Part shown: piece by piece, positions 1-8,156 of the stretch | Layout: the number at the start of each line of letters is the position of its first letter | Position numbering within the stretch: position 1 is the stretch's first letter | NCBI RefSeq assembly: GCF_000250635.1 | Contig: NC_016940.1 | Coordinates: 4,216,501 to 4,280,500, forward strand | Source of the DNA: Saprospira grandis str. Lewin | GTDB taxonomy: Bacteria > Bacteroidota > Bacteroidia > Chitinophagales > Saprospiraceae | Reading direction: 5' to 3' | Length of the DNA stretch: 64,000 nt | Notes under the pieces: model-generated | The model's input: the letters and a program-made list of their open reading frames with translations, nothing else | Database searches by the model: none | Told to the model about the DNA's origin: nothing | Translations under genes and position numbers: made by a program

Positions 1-2
1 AT

Positions 3-830
3 AAAATCCAGATCGAAATCAAACGCCAACTCATTAGCGAGAGCAAAGCAGAGGGCCAAGGGTTTTTAGAATTACCCGATTATAAACTCATCAAAACAGT
101 GCCCGAAGAAGAATTTGAAGCCCTTTGGCAACAAATTGATGAGCAAATTGCCGCCAACCGCTCGCAAGCGGCCCAAAAACAACTCGATCGAGACTGGAAC
201 AGCTATCGTCGCCGACTCAATAGCAAGGGGAAAAACTTGCTCGATCAGCGAGGGAAAACGGCTTTTATTAGTTTTGCCACAGGGCAGAGTAAAACGCTAC
301 AATCGGGCGCCCTGAGCATAGATTGGCCCAGCAGCACAAGCAGTTATCATGCGGCGGCCCTCTCCAGTTTTGTAGAAGAAATTGAGGTCCAACAATACCA
401 GGGCAACAGTCTGTATACAGGAGCTCAGCCCTATGCCAACTGCTTCGGCCGCGGACTAAGTTGTGGCTATCGGAGCAATTGCTCAGAAATTCGGGTGCGC
501 GCCCCTTATGAATCTGATGTGATTGTGAGCATTAAAGACCGCTGGGATGAGGTGGTCGACCACGCCTATATTTCTGCGGGCGGCAGCTATACCTTTCGCC
601 TGCCCAATGGCTCCTATCAGCCCTTTTTCTACTATGGCAAAAGCTGGCATCCCTATAAAAAAATGCCCTCCAAGGCCTGTAACAACCTAAAAGGCGGCTT
701 TCTGCAAAACACCCTCACGGGCAAAGATGGCCTGCAATATCTCTCTAACCAAATACTCACTTACACCCTTCGCCTACAGCGCAATGGTAATTTTTCTACT
801 CGGCCCTCTTCTTTTTCAGAGGCCTTTTAA
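3..830 (+). CDS. Conserved hypothetical protein, 5' end outside window
   Basis: The frame is open from base 3 to the TAA at 828-830, so the N-terminus lies before the window; an in-frame GTG at 99 exists, but the sequence before it (KIQIEIKRQL...) also reads as ordinary protein, so I treat the gene as 5'-partial. The visible 275 residues begin with a charged helical stretch rich in E, Q and R. A beta-rich C-terminal half follows, with cysteines and aromatic motifs (SAGGSYTFRLPNGSYQPFFYYGKSW split by short loops). I do not recognise a named family. Two small genes follow at spacings of 9 and 6 bases on the same strand, so it is probably the first visible gene of an operon. No membrane segment is seen in the visible part. 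Confidence 0.7.
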   Translation, partial: KIQIEIKRQLISESKAEGQGFLELPDYKLIKTVPEEEFEALWQQIDEQIAANRSQAAQKQLDRDWNSYRRRLNSKGKNLLDQRGKTAFISFATGQSKTLQSGALSIDWPSSTSSYHAAALSSFVEEIEVQQYQGNSLYTGAQPYANCFGRGLSCGYRSNCSEIRVRAPYESDVIVSIKDRWDEVVDHAYISAGGSYTFRLPNGSYQPFFYYGKSWHPYKKMPSKACNNLKGGFLQNTLTGKDGLQYLSNQILTYTLRLQRNGNFSTRPSSFSEAF

Positions 831-839
831 ATCAAAAAT

Positions 840-1043
840 ATGTCTGAGCAAAACAATCCTCCACAAAACACAATTGGCCCTATTGGCTGCATAGCTATCG
901 GCATTGTTATCCTTTTTGTATTGGCTATTATTGGCCAACTCGCAGAGGGTATTGATCGAGTTTTTGCCATGATGCCTTGGTGGGCCCATGCCCTACTAAC
1001 GGCCTCCGTTTTCTACCTTGCTTATAAATATCTAGATAAATAA
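840..1043 (+). CDS. Small membrane protein, 67 aa
   Basis: A short protein with a polar Asn/Pro-rich N-terminus. Two hydrophobic segments follow, one around residues 12-32 (IGCIAIGIVILFVLAIIG) and one around 46-63, and a short basic tail. This predicts a two-span inner-membrane protein with both ends on the same side. It sits 9 bases after the preceding stop and 6 bases before the next start, so the three genes are probably co-transcribed. No family is recognised. The tight spacing and the clear membrane pattern are the support for it being real. Confidence 0.6.
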   Translation: MSEQNNPPQNTIGPIGCIAIGIVILFVLAIIGQLAEGIDRVFAMMPWWAHALLTASVFYLAYKYLDK

Positions 1044-1049
1044 TAACAT

Positions 1050-1487
1050 ATGTTCAGCTCCATTGTCATTATAGGCCTGGCAATCCTGGCCTACAGCCTC
1101 TTCAAATTCTCCTCGGCCCTAAGCGAGGACCGCTACGAACTAGAGGAGCAAAGCCTAGCCGAAAAATTTTCGACTGTAGTCCATACACTCAACCAAGCCG
1201 CCTTTAATGGACAGGGCAAAATCGTCCCGCTAGACCAGCGATCTTTTAATCTTTGGCAGCAAGGAAAAAACCAGATCATCAACTTTCATTATAGTACCGG
1301 GCACCTCAGTATTTGCTGGAAATACAAGTATTTGCAAAAAGAATTGGTACATGAACGACAATTTGATAATGTCCGAAATTTGAGTTTGCTAGAACAACAA
1401 CAACTAGCCGAACGCATGATCCAAGAAATGAGGCCACTAATCGCTCAACATCAACAAAATGTTTTGCTGCGCGGCAGAGAGTTCTAA
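1050..1487 (+). CDS. Hypothetical protein with N-terminal membrane anchor, 145 aa
   Basis: The protein starts with one hydrophobic segment (residues 2-20, FSSIVIIGLAILAYSLFKF) followed by a polar domain of about 120 residues with predicted helices. This suggests a membrane-anchored protein with its bulk in the cytoplasm or periplasm. No motif is recognised. It is the last gene of the small operon: a strong hairpin with a T-run (1496-1521) follows 8 bases after the stop. The function is unknown. Its neighbours, a small membrane protein and an unidentified protein, give no pathway hint. Confidence 0.6.
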   Translation: MFSSIVIIGLAILAYSLFKFSSALSEDRYELEEQSLAEKFSTVVHTLNQAAFNGQGKIVPLDQRSFNLWQQGKNQIINFHYSTGHLSICWKYKYLQKELVHERQFDNVRNLSLLEQQQLAERMIQEMRPLIAQHQQNVLLRGREF

Positions 1488-1495
1488 ACTATACG

Positions 1496-1521
1496 ATCCC
1501 CTCTTTGGAGGGGATTTTTTT
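1496..1521 (+). terminator. Rho-independent terminator
   Basis: A perfect 8-bp stem, ATCCCCTC / GAGGGGAT with loop TTTG at 1496-1515, is followed by seven T. It lies directly after the 145-aa gene. The GGGGCC repeat begins at the base after the T-run. Confidence 0.85.
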
Positions 1522-1993
1522 GGGGCCTGCCGCCTGCGGCGGCCGGGCCCTTGCAGGGCTCGCAGGTCTGCTCGGCCCTTCGCCAGCAAGCTGGCTGGGT
1601 CTGCCGGCTACGCGGCCCCCTTACAGGCCCCTAGGCCTGCGGCCCTTCGGGCCTGCTAGCTGTGGCTGCAGGTTGAAACCAGCAGCCAATTTAGGTGCAG
1701 CACAGCCCACTCCTCACCAACAACTGGCCTGCAGCTTAAAAGCCGCAGGACCTGAAAACCGAATAGCTCCTTTCCACAAACAAAGCAGGGGCTTTTAAGC
1801 CGCTGCGGCGAGAAAGACCAAAGCCCAATAAGAATTTAGGCTGCAGATAGCGGCAAAGCCGCCATGGCCGAAGGCCAAACGGCCTAGCGATGTGAAAGGG
1901 GGCGGCGAAGCCGCAGACCAAGGCCGTCAGGTCGCAGGGCCGAGCAGACCTGCGAGCCCTGAAACGTAGCGCCCGCCGAAGGCGGGAGGCCCC
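1522..1993. repeat. Composite GGGGCC repeat with inner TTAAAA foldback unit
   Basis: This 470-bp gene-free stretch is wholly repeat. It opens with a plus-oriented GGGGCC unit (1522-about 1650). The middle (about 1655-1865) is the TTAAAA-centred foldback unit that also occurs near 17830, 45240 and 47090. It closes with a minus-oriented GGGGCC unit ending in GGCCCC at 1988-1993. The two outer units therefore face each other as an inverted pair around the middle unit. Apparent open frames here (1459-1921, both strands) are by-products of high GC and are not called as genes. Confidence 0.8.
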
Positions 1994-2039
1994 TAAAAAA
2001 TACTTTTAGGCTAAACCAATAACCACAAAATAAGGCTTT

Positions 2040-2558
2040 CTACAGCAACTTAATCTCTCTAATATCCGCTTCGCTTAAATCTAAAAGCAAGATGGCGCAC
2101 CAAGATGAATCAGGATCTGTTCCAAGATACACACTTTCACTTATTCGGTAATACTTAACTGGCCCCCTACTTTCTCCAATCGTTATAAGCATAGCCGTTT
2201 CATTCATAAAAGCAGTCATCATCTCCAACCTATGATGTTGAAGGTCATCGTCTATTTCTATCCCTAAAGAACAGCTATAAAACTCATCACTCAACTCTAA
2301 ACGATTAAATTCATCATCCTCTAGTTTTTTTATTTTTTCATTATTTAATGAGACGAGATCCATTCTAGACAGAGTTTTACTGCAAGAGTCAAAAGCGGAT
2401 TGAATGAATACTCCACTATTTTTACTAAAAAAATCAATAAATATTGAATCCCCCTTAAGAGTTTCTCTTAAACGAATCATAAAAGGAAGATAATAATAAT
2501 AGTAATCTATCAAATAATCCAAGGGCTTAGCAATAGATTTAAAATTTAGTCTTAACAT
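2040..2558 (-). CDS. Hypothetical protein, possible immunity protein, 172 aa
   Basis: An AT-rich gene, unlike the GC-richer housekeeping genes nearby, encoding a soluble, acidic protein of 172 residues with no signal peptide. It contains a run YYYYYL near residue 20 and an acidic stretch around residues 75-105. No family is recognised. It starts 9 bases after the stop of a broken reading frame that looks like the C-terminal tail of a larger protein. That order, a tail of a large protein followed by a small acidic gene, is typical of polymorphic toxin/immunity pairs, so an immunity role is an inference from context only. Confidence 0.55.
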   Translation of the reverse strand: MLRLNFKSIAKPLDYLIDYYYYYLPFMIRLRETLKGDSIFIDFFSKNSGVFIQSAFDSCSKTLSRMDLVSLNNEKIKKLEDDEFNRLELSDEFYSCSLGIEIDDDLQHHRLEMMTAFMNETAMLITIGESRGPVKYYRISESVYLGTDPDSSWCAILLLDLSEADIREIKLL

Positions 2559-2567
2559 GGTTAAAAT

Positions 2568-2678
2568 TTATTTTTTATAATCTGGCATAAAGTGCCTAAC
2601 TGCAGGCAATTCCTTTGCATTTCTAGGAGGCCCAAACATAATTTCATTCTCCCCAGAAAAGTACATTTTTTCATTGCC
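2568..2678 (-). pseudogene. C-terminal remnant of a larger protein, cut by an IS end
   Basis: The minus-strand frame ends at 2568 and reads NEKMYFSGENEIMFGPPRNA then about 15 more residues to the stop. Upstream of about 2678 the same open frame runs into sequence nearly identical to the left end of the IS3-family element at 20572, so the residues coded there are IS-derived and the real 5' part of the gene is missing. The fragment may be the tail of a polymorphic toxin, because a possible immunity gene follows 9 bases later; the toxin type cannot be told from 35 residues. Confidence 0.5.
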
Positions 2679-2766
2679 CTTACCCCCAAAATTAGGACAG
2701 TAATTTAAGGTGGAAAAACGAAAGAAAAAAGTCGTATAATGAAGCACTAAATTACAATAAAAATGA
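2676..2766 (+). mobile_element. Solo left end of IS3-family element
   Basis: The stretch begins TGCCCTTACCCCCAAAATTA and continues through the AGTCGTATAATGAAGCACTA region. It matches the left end of the element at 20703 with few changes (TAATTTAAGG for TAGTTTAAGG). It stops at the position of the transposase start codon. No transposase follows, so it is a remnant. Confidence 0.8.
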
Positions 2767-2784
2767 GCCAAAGGTAAAAACCAT

Positions 2785-3192
2785 CGGCCCATATCATTTA
2801 TAGCAAACAAGGGCTTTAGCCCGCCAGTTTGCTCAGTCTACAACCATGGGCTTCAGCCCATGGGCCCAAAACTACCCAACTGCTAAAAGACGCTTTCTCC
2901 CCCCCTTTTTTTTTTAAAAGATCCGAGAAAAAGTTGAGGGACTAGCGCGTGGATATCCTTACCGCCCTGGGCTGAAGCCCAGGGTTATTAACTGAGCGAA
3001 CTGACGGACTAAAGTCCTTGTTCGCTTTTTCTACTTGTAGCTTTCCATTAAACTTCAGCCCAAAACTACCCAGCTACTAAAAGACGCGCCCCCCCTTTTT
3101 TAAAAAGATCCGAGAAAAAGTTGAGGGACTAATAAAGAACATCAGATACTAGAGAAAGAGTGCGTTAAAAATTTTTTGTCCATCCTTTTGCT
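2785..3192. repeat. Array of short palindromes and 80-bp direct repeats
   Basis: There is no gene here. Bases 2787-2881 match 24857-24950 and carry the palindromes GGGCTTTAGCCC and CATGGGCTTCAGCCCATG. A segment of about 80 bp containing AAAACTACCCA, a C-tract, a T-tract, and GATCCGAGAAAAAGTTGAGG occurs twice, at about 2868-2942 and 3060-3131. Further palindromes are CCCTGGGCTGAAGCCCAGGG near 2966 and GGACTAAAGTCC near 3014. Confidence 0.7.
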
Positions 3193-3355
3193 GCCTAGGG
3201 ACAAGCCCCTAGGCTAGCTTTTTCAGACAGCCCTCTAAAGAGGGCCTTTGGATATGGTCCTTCTTTACGATAACAATTGAGCAAAGACGTAGATCACAAT
3301 TTGAGGCCCTTTAGGGCTGACTCCATTGGATTAGCTTGGGGGCTTGTCCCTAGGC
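3193..3355. repeat. 163-bp element with 22-bp terminal inverted repeats, copy 1
   Basis: The left end (3193-3214, GCCTAGGGACAAGCCCCTAG + GC) and the right end (3334-3355) are inverted copies with two mismatches. The interior contains CCCTCTAAAGAGGG and GAGGCCCTTTAGGGC palindromes. A second copy of the same length lies at 23161-23323 with perfect ends. No coding frame is seen, so this resembles a non-autonomous MITE-like element. Confidence 0.75.
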
Positions 3356-3362
3356 GATGAAT

Positions 3363-3526
3363 AGCAGGCGGCAAAGCCGCCATGGCCGAAGGCCAAACGG
3401 CCCAGCGCTGCGAAGGGGTGGCCCAAAGGGCCAGACCGAAGGCGAAACGAAGTGAAGCCTGAAGGGCCGAACAGACCTGTGAGCCCCGCAGCATAGCGGC
3501 GGCCAGCTTCGCTGGCCGCGGGCCCC
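3363..3526 (-). repeat. GGGGCC repeat, minus orientation
   Basis: The unit reads, on the minus strand, from GGGGCCCGCGG at 3526 to GGCCTTCGGCC near 3385. It ends 4 bases from the comEC stop, on the 3' side of that gene. Confidence 0.8.
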
Positions 3527-3529
3527 AAA

Positions 3530-5500
3530 TCATCTCCCTAAAGATGTTCTAATCAGCTGTATATGGGGTTGCTGCTGCATGATGGGCAACAACAAACTAT
3601 CCGAAAGCCGACTATCCGCGATAAGATAATCAATCTTTTTTTCGGGCCAATACTCAGGCCGCCGATAAAGAAGCAAGATCCGCTTTTGGCCCAATAATAA
3701 CCATTGATTTTGCTTGCTAGCAATGGGCTGCTCTTCCAAGCTTTTGATTTTGGCCCGCCGCTGACTACCCGCCGATAAATATCCCCGCTGCCGAGCCGAA
3801 GACCAAACCGTCGAATCATAATAACTATAGGCCGTTCGGCCATGAAAATAGTCGATATACAGCCCTCGATTGCTCTGATAAACCGCTAAATGCGCCTGTT
3901 TTTCGGCCCGCAACTGCTGCCAACTATTATGGCCCAAAATGAATAACAAACAACAAGCCCCTAGCAATAAGGGCGTTATCCGCCGCCAAGCTAAGCTCAA
4001 CACCAAAGATAAAATGGCAAAATAAGCCAGTAGTAGCTCCCAAGAAGCCAACTCAAAAGCCGATATTTTAGCCATTGGCCAAGTTTCTATGGCCAAAATG
4101 GCCCCATTCATCAAACGCAAAAGAAAAACAAGCAGCCAAGATAAAAGTCCGCCCAAAATGGGAATATCTAAGCACAATAAAGCCGCCATGCCCAAAGGCA
4201 AAAGAATCCCCGCCAAAGGCACCACCAACAAACCCGATAACCAAAAATAACTGGGAAACTGATGAAAATAATAGAGCGTGAGCGGCAAAGTAGCCAGTTG
4301 CGCCGCCAAAGAAACCGTAAATAAACCCCAGATGTACTGCACGGGCCAAAAAGAAAAATAATACCAACGATAAAGCTTGGGCTGAAAATAAACAATGCCC
4401 AAAACAGCCAAATAAGAAAGCTGAAAACCTAAATTCCACAAATTGGCGGGATCATATAACAAAAGCAAAAAAGCCGAGCCCGAAAGACTATTGTAAATCG
4501 AGGAGTTTCGGCCCAAACACTGCCCCAAAATCAAAAGCGAAAACATACTACTGGCCCGACAAACCGAGGGCGCCGCCCCCGTTAATAAGGCAAATAACCA
4601 AATGCCTAACAATAATAAAATAGCCTCTCGAAAAGAATAACGCCAGGCCGATTTTCGCCTAAATAATTTGATTAAGGCCCCTAAAATACTAGCCAACAAG
4701 CCTACATGCAAGCCCGAAACCGCCAAAACATGACTGGCCCCCGTGGCCGAATAAGCCTGCCGAAGCTCCTGGTCCAAATCGGTTTTGTCGCCCAAAATCA
4801 AAGCCGCGGCCACCGAATAAGCGCCATCCTGACCCGGAATTAGCCGCCGCAATCTCGCCTTTAAGAATAAACGCCAATCAATCAAAATGCCCCAAAAGCT
4901 AGGCGCTGCCTTGGCCGCTAAATGCCAATTTTTGCTATACATTTGGGCCGAAATCCCCTTTTGGCCATAATAGGCCCGAGCATCAAATTGACCGTAGTTT
5001 TTGGGCGCCTCAAAAGCCCTAGGCTTGCCCAAAAGGACCAATTCATCCCCATAATTAAGGGCCAAAGCCTGACTATCCTTGGGCAAATACAACAACAGCG
5101 GCTCCTGACAAACTATCCAGCCTTTGTCCGCTTCATAATAATGCGCTAGCTGCAACTGCAGCTGTACCGTTTTGCTTTTCGGTTGAGGCAAACTATTTAC
5201 CCTAGCCCGAAACTCGGTCCAAACTAAGGGAATAGGCTGCTCTCTTGGCCGCAAAACCCGCTCATAGGTCCAAACATAGCCCCCCAAGATGAGCAACAAC
5301 TGCAAACCCAAACCCCAAAAACGCCAAAAAAATGGGGAATATCGCCCCAAATATTGCCCAAGCAATAGAAGAAGCAATACGCCCCAAAATGAATATGCGC
5401 CCCAATGGGCCGCAGCCGACCAAGGCAGGCAATACGCTAACAATAGGCCCAATAAGCCCGGTAAAAGTAAACGGAAAAATGGAATCGTACTCCAGTTCAT
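3530..5500 (-). CDS. comEC: ComEC/Rec2-family DNA uptake channel protein
   Basis: ComEC forms the inner-membrane channel that takes single-stranded DNA into the cell during natural transformation. The N-terminus has several membrane spans and a soluble DUF4131-like part. The family core then begins with the Competence motif VLAVSGLHVGLL (about residues 258-269), preceded by ALILGDKTDLD, and about seven more spans follow. At about 656 residues it lacks a full C-terminal beta-lactamase-like domain, as is common in Bacteroidota. I chose the ATG at 5500 (MNWSTIPFFR) because it matches usual starts; an ATG at 5533 would add 11 residues. It is a single gene upstream of a GGGGCC repeat. Confidence 0.88.
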   Translation of the reverse strand: MNWSTIPFFRLLLPGLLGLLLAYCLPWSAAAHWGAYSFWGVLLLLLLGQYLGRYSPFFWRFWGLGLQLLLILGGYVWTYERVLRPREQPIPLVWTEFRARVNSLPQPKSKTVQLQLQLAHYYEADKGWIVCQEPLLLYLPKDSQALALNYGDELVLLGKPRAFEAPKNYGQFDARAYYGQKGISAQMYSKNWHLAAKAAPSFWGILIDWRLFLKARLRRLIPGQDGAYSVAAALILGDKTDLDQELRQAYSATGASHVLAVSGLHVGLLASILGALIKLFRRKSAWRYSFREAILLLLGIWLFALLTGAAPSVCRASSMFSLLILGQCLGRNSSIYNSLSGSAFLLLLYDPANLWNLGFQLSYLAVLGIVYFQPKLYRWYYFSFWPVQYIWGLFTVSLAAQLATLPLTLYYFHQFPSYFWLSGLLVVPLAGILLPLGMAALLCLDIPILGGLLSWLLVFLLRLMNGAILAIETWPMAKISAFELASWELLLAYFAILSLVLSLAWRRITPLLLGACCLLFILGHNSWQQLRAEKQAHLAVYQSNRGLYIDYFHGRTAYSYYDSTVWSSARQRGYLSAGSQRRAKIKSLEEQPIASKQNQWLLLGQKRILLLYRRPEYWPEKKIDYLIADSRLSDSLLLPIMQQQPHIQLIRTSLGR

Positions 5501-5577
5501 AAGTCTGTATTGAGGTAACTTGAAATAAATCACTACAATATAAACTAAAAAACCGAGCTATAAAACTATCGTATACT

Positions 5578-6444
5578 TTAAATTAACTCCAAGCTCTTCT
5601 CAATCAGTTCTTTGACCAATTGTTTAGGCTGATCATGGAAGATCCCCGCCTCTCTATTGGCCAAAATAGCATTTAGCGAAAGGGCCTGATGGCCCAAAGC
5701 AGTAGCCAAGCCATAAATTCCAGCCGTTTCCATTTCTAAATTGCTCGCTTTGTATCCATCAAATTCTAAGGCTCTAAATTTTGACAATAGCGCAGGCATG
5801 CGGTTCTTGGCTCTGAGCTCCCGGTTTTGTGGAGCATAAAAGCCCGTTGCCGTTAGCGTAATTCCCTCCAAAAAGCCAGCGGGACGAAATTGCTCTAATA
5901 GTGCTGTTCCACAACTGACGGCCTCTGGACGAATACCAAAATCCAACCCAGCCAACAAAGCCTGGGCTTTTTGGGCCAATACGTTTTCCTTTTCGCTCAT
6001 GGGCCGCTCATAAAAGCCCAATAGGCCTTCCAAGCCAATCGAATAACGGCTCATCAATAAGCTCCCTACGGGAATATCCTCCCGCAAACTGCCCGAGGTG
6101 CCAATCCGTAGGAGCTTTAAGCTGCGCAATTCTTTTTTGAGGGTCCTTGTTTTTAAATCAATATTGACCAAAGCATCTAGCTCATTAATAACAATGTCAA
6201 TATTATCGGTCCCCATACCTGTCGACATGACCGTGATGCGCTTCCCGCCCATTTCTCCAGTATGGATCACAAATTCTCTTTTGCGAATTTCCGTATCTAT
6301 ACGATCAAAGTAGCAACTGATTTTACTCACTCGCTCAGGATCTCCAACCAAAATAACGGTATCGGCCAGTTGTTCGGGCTGCATATTCAAATGATAAATG
6401 CTGCCATCGGGATTCAAAATCAATTCTGATGCGGCTAAACTCAT
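5578..6444 (-). CDS. Nucleoside phosphorylase, uridine phosphorylase type
   Basis: This cytoplasmic enzyme of the PNP/UDP phosphorylase family cleaves nucleosides with phosphate to a free base and ribose-1-phosphate, serving nucleotide salvage. Visible family features are VILVGDPERV (about residues 30-39) for phosphate binding, STGMGTDNIDI (about 84-94), RIGTSGSL (about 122-129), and the late NLEMETAGIY signature that contacts the ribose. The length of 288 residues is normal for the group, a little longer than E. coli Udp. It follows lpdA on the same strand, but a terminator lies between them, so it probably has its own promoter. The base specificity cannot be read from the sequence. Confidence 0.85.
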   Translation of the reverse strand: MSLAASELILNPDGSIYHLNMQPEQLADTVILVGDPERVSKISCYFDRIDTEIRKREFVIHTGEMGGKRITVMSTGMGTDNIDIVINELDALVNIDLKTRTLKKELRSLKLLRIGTSGSLREDIPVGSLLMSRYSIGLEGLLGFYERPMSEKENVLAQKAQALLAGLDFGIRPEAVSCGTALLEQFRPAGFLEGITLTATGFYAPQNRELRAKNRMPALLSKFRALEFDGYKASNLEMETAGIYGLATALGHQALSLNAILANREAGIFHDQPKQLVKELIEKSLELI

Positions 6445-6465
6445 AGTTGTTTTATTAGCTTCTTA

Positions 6466-6510
6466 TAAAAAAAAGCAACAGCCCTTGGCACCGGTCCAAG
6501 AGCTGTTGCT
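6466..6510 (-). terminator. Rho-independent terminator after lpdA
   Basis: A stem AGCAACAGC / GCTGTTGCT with an inner CTTGG/CCAAG pairing lies at 6474-6510. On the minus strand it is followed by eight or more T (6466-6473). It separates lpdA from the nucleoside phosphorylase gene. Confidence 0.85.
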
Positions 6511-6532
6511 CCTCATTTCAGTTCTTTTTGAC

Positions 6533-7954
6533 CTAGCTATGCAAGGCGCGGTCTTCGGTGGCGGCCAAGGCAGCCTCTTTCACCGCTTCGGTAAAGGTAG
6601 GATGCGGATGGCTATAACGAGACATATCCTCGGCAGAAGCACGGAATTCCATGGCTGCTACGGCCTCAATAATGAGGTCCGCACAACGAGCACCAATCAT
6701 GTGCACGCCCAAAACCTCATCGGTTTCTTTATCCGATAGGATTTTTACAAAACCATTGGTATCGGCAGAAGCACGAGCGCGACCAAGGGCCTTAAAGGGG
6801 AATTTACCCACTTTATAAGCTACTTTTGCCGCTTTCAATTCTTCTTCGGTCTGCCCCACTGCAGCCACTTCAGGCCAAGTGTAAACCACACCAGGAATCA
6901 AGTTGTAGTTGATATGAGGCTTTTGCCCACTGATGTATTCCGCTACATAAACGCCTTCTTCCTCGGCTTTATGGGCCAACATAGCCCCACGAACAACATC
7001 GCCAATCGCAAAAATACCTTCTACATTGGTTTGCATATGGTTGTCAATTTTGATGCGCCCACGCTCATCCAATTCAACGCCTACATTTTCTAGCCCCAAA
7101 GCATCCGTATAAGGACGGCGACCAATAGCCACTAGACAGTAATCGGCTTGAAGCTCCAGTTTTTTACCATCTTTGCGCGATTCAGCAACCAATTTCACTT
7201 CCTCGCCTAGGTTTTCTACAGTTTCTACCTTATGGTTGAGGTGGAACTTGATTTTCAATTCTTTTTTGAGCACTTTGCGCATTTCTTTGCCCAAATCGGC
7301 ATCCATACCACCCAAAACAGCATTTTGGTACTCAATCACCTCGACCTCTGTGCCCAAACGAGCATAAACAGAGCCCAATTCCAGTCCAATTACACCAGCA
7401 CCAATCACCAACAAACGCTTAGGCACTTCTTTCAAAGTCAAGGCCTCTGTCGAGCTAATTACACGCTGCTTATCGTAGTTGAAAGCGGCAGGCAAAACAG
7501 GCTTAGAACCCGTTGCAATAATCACTTTATCGGTCTCGATGGTCTGCGTTTCGCCTTCGCCATCCTTGGGCGCAATCTGAATTGTATTGCGGCTCACAAA
7601 GCTTCCGTGGCCCGTATAAACGGTAATTTTGTTCTTTTTCATCAAGAACTCTACCCCCGCACAAGTCTGCGAAACCACCTCGTCCTTACGCTTCACCATC
7701 TGCTCAAAATCTACAGAAAGTCCAGAAACGTTAATGCCGTGGTCTTGAAATTTTTTCTCCGCCGCATGAAAATGCTCCGAAGAATCTAATAGCGCCTTTG
7801 AGGGAATACAACCTACGTTCAGGCAGGTTCCGCCCAAAGTAGAATAACGCTCAATAATGGCCACTTTCTGGCCCAGTTGGGCAGCGCGAATGGCTGCTAC
7901 ATAACCGCCAGGTCCAGATCCGATGATGGTGAGATCGTACTTCATCTTGCTCAT
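6533..7954 (-). CDS. lpdA: Dihydrolipoyl dehydrogenase (E3)
   Basis: The E3 subunit of 2-oxoacid dehydrogenase complexes and the glycine cleavage system re-oxidises dihydrolipoamide with NAD+ through FAD. The FAD-binding GSGPGG is at residues 12-17. The redox-active disulfide pair is C44 and C49 in GGTCLNVGCIPSKAL, and the NAD-binding GAGVIGLELG is near residue 185. A second FAD motif, IFAIGDV, lies near 315, and the catalytic HPHPTFTEA is near the C-terminus. The length of 473 residues is typical. No other E1/E2 genes are nearby, so it probably serves several complexes. A clear terminator follows it. Confidence 0.96.
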   Translation of the reverse strand: MSKMKYDLTIIGSGPGGYVAAIRAAQLGQKVAIIERYSTLGGTCLNVGCIPSKALLDSSEHFHAAEKKFQDHGINVSGLSVDFEQMVKRKDEVVSQTCAGVEFLMKKNKITVYTGHGSFVSRNTIQIAPKDGEGETQTIETDKVIIATGSKPVLPAAFNYDKQRVISSTEALTLKEVPKRLLVIGAGVIGLELGSVYARLGTEVEVIEYQNAVLGGMDADLGKEMRKVLKKELKIKFHLNHKVETVENLGEEVKLVAESRKDGKKLELQADYCLVAIGRRPYTDALGLENVGVELDERGRIKIDNHMQTNVEGIFAIGDVVRGAMLAHKAEEEGVYVAEYISGQKPHINYNLIPGVVYTWPEVAAVGQTEEELKAAKVAYKVGKFPFKALGRARASADTNGFVKILSDKETDEVLGVHMIGARCADLIIEAVAAMEFRASAEDMSRYSHPHPTFTEAVKEAALAATEDRALHS

Positions 7955-8006
7955 TTTTTATAGTCGGGAAGAATTCTTCCCAAAAGAGATTTTTTAATAT
8001 TTTTTT

Positions 8007-8148
8007 GGGGCCTCCTGCCTGCGGCAGGCGCTACGTTTCGGGGCTCGCAGTTCTGCTCGGCCCTTCACCAGCTTTGCTGGCTCGGTCTGGCCTGACGGCC
8101 ACCCCTGCACATCGCTAGGCCGTTTTGGGCCGCTGGCCCAAAGGCAGA
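8007..8148 (+). repeat. GGGGCC repeat, plus orientation
   Basis: It begins GGGGCCTCCTGCC after a T-run and contains the variable hairpin CCAGCTTTGCTGG. It ends with CACATCGCTAGGCC and a short GGGCCGCTGGCCC palindrome. It lies between the lpdA start and the stop of the DUF4349 gene. Confidence 0.85.
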
Positions 8149-8156
8149 CAAGCTGC

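Noticed and set aside
1459-1921. Open frames inside the GGGGCC and TTAAAA repeats (also near 3294, 17650, 23299, 25140, 57084, 60163, 62124)
   Set aside because: They encode low-complexity Pro/Arg/Gly/Ala-rich peptides, occur in several frames at once, and change with the variable hairpins.
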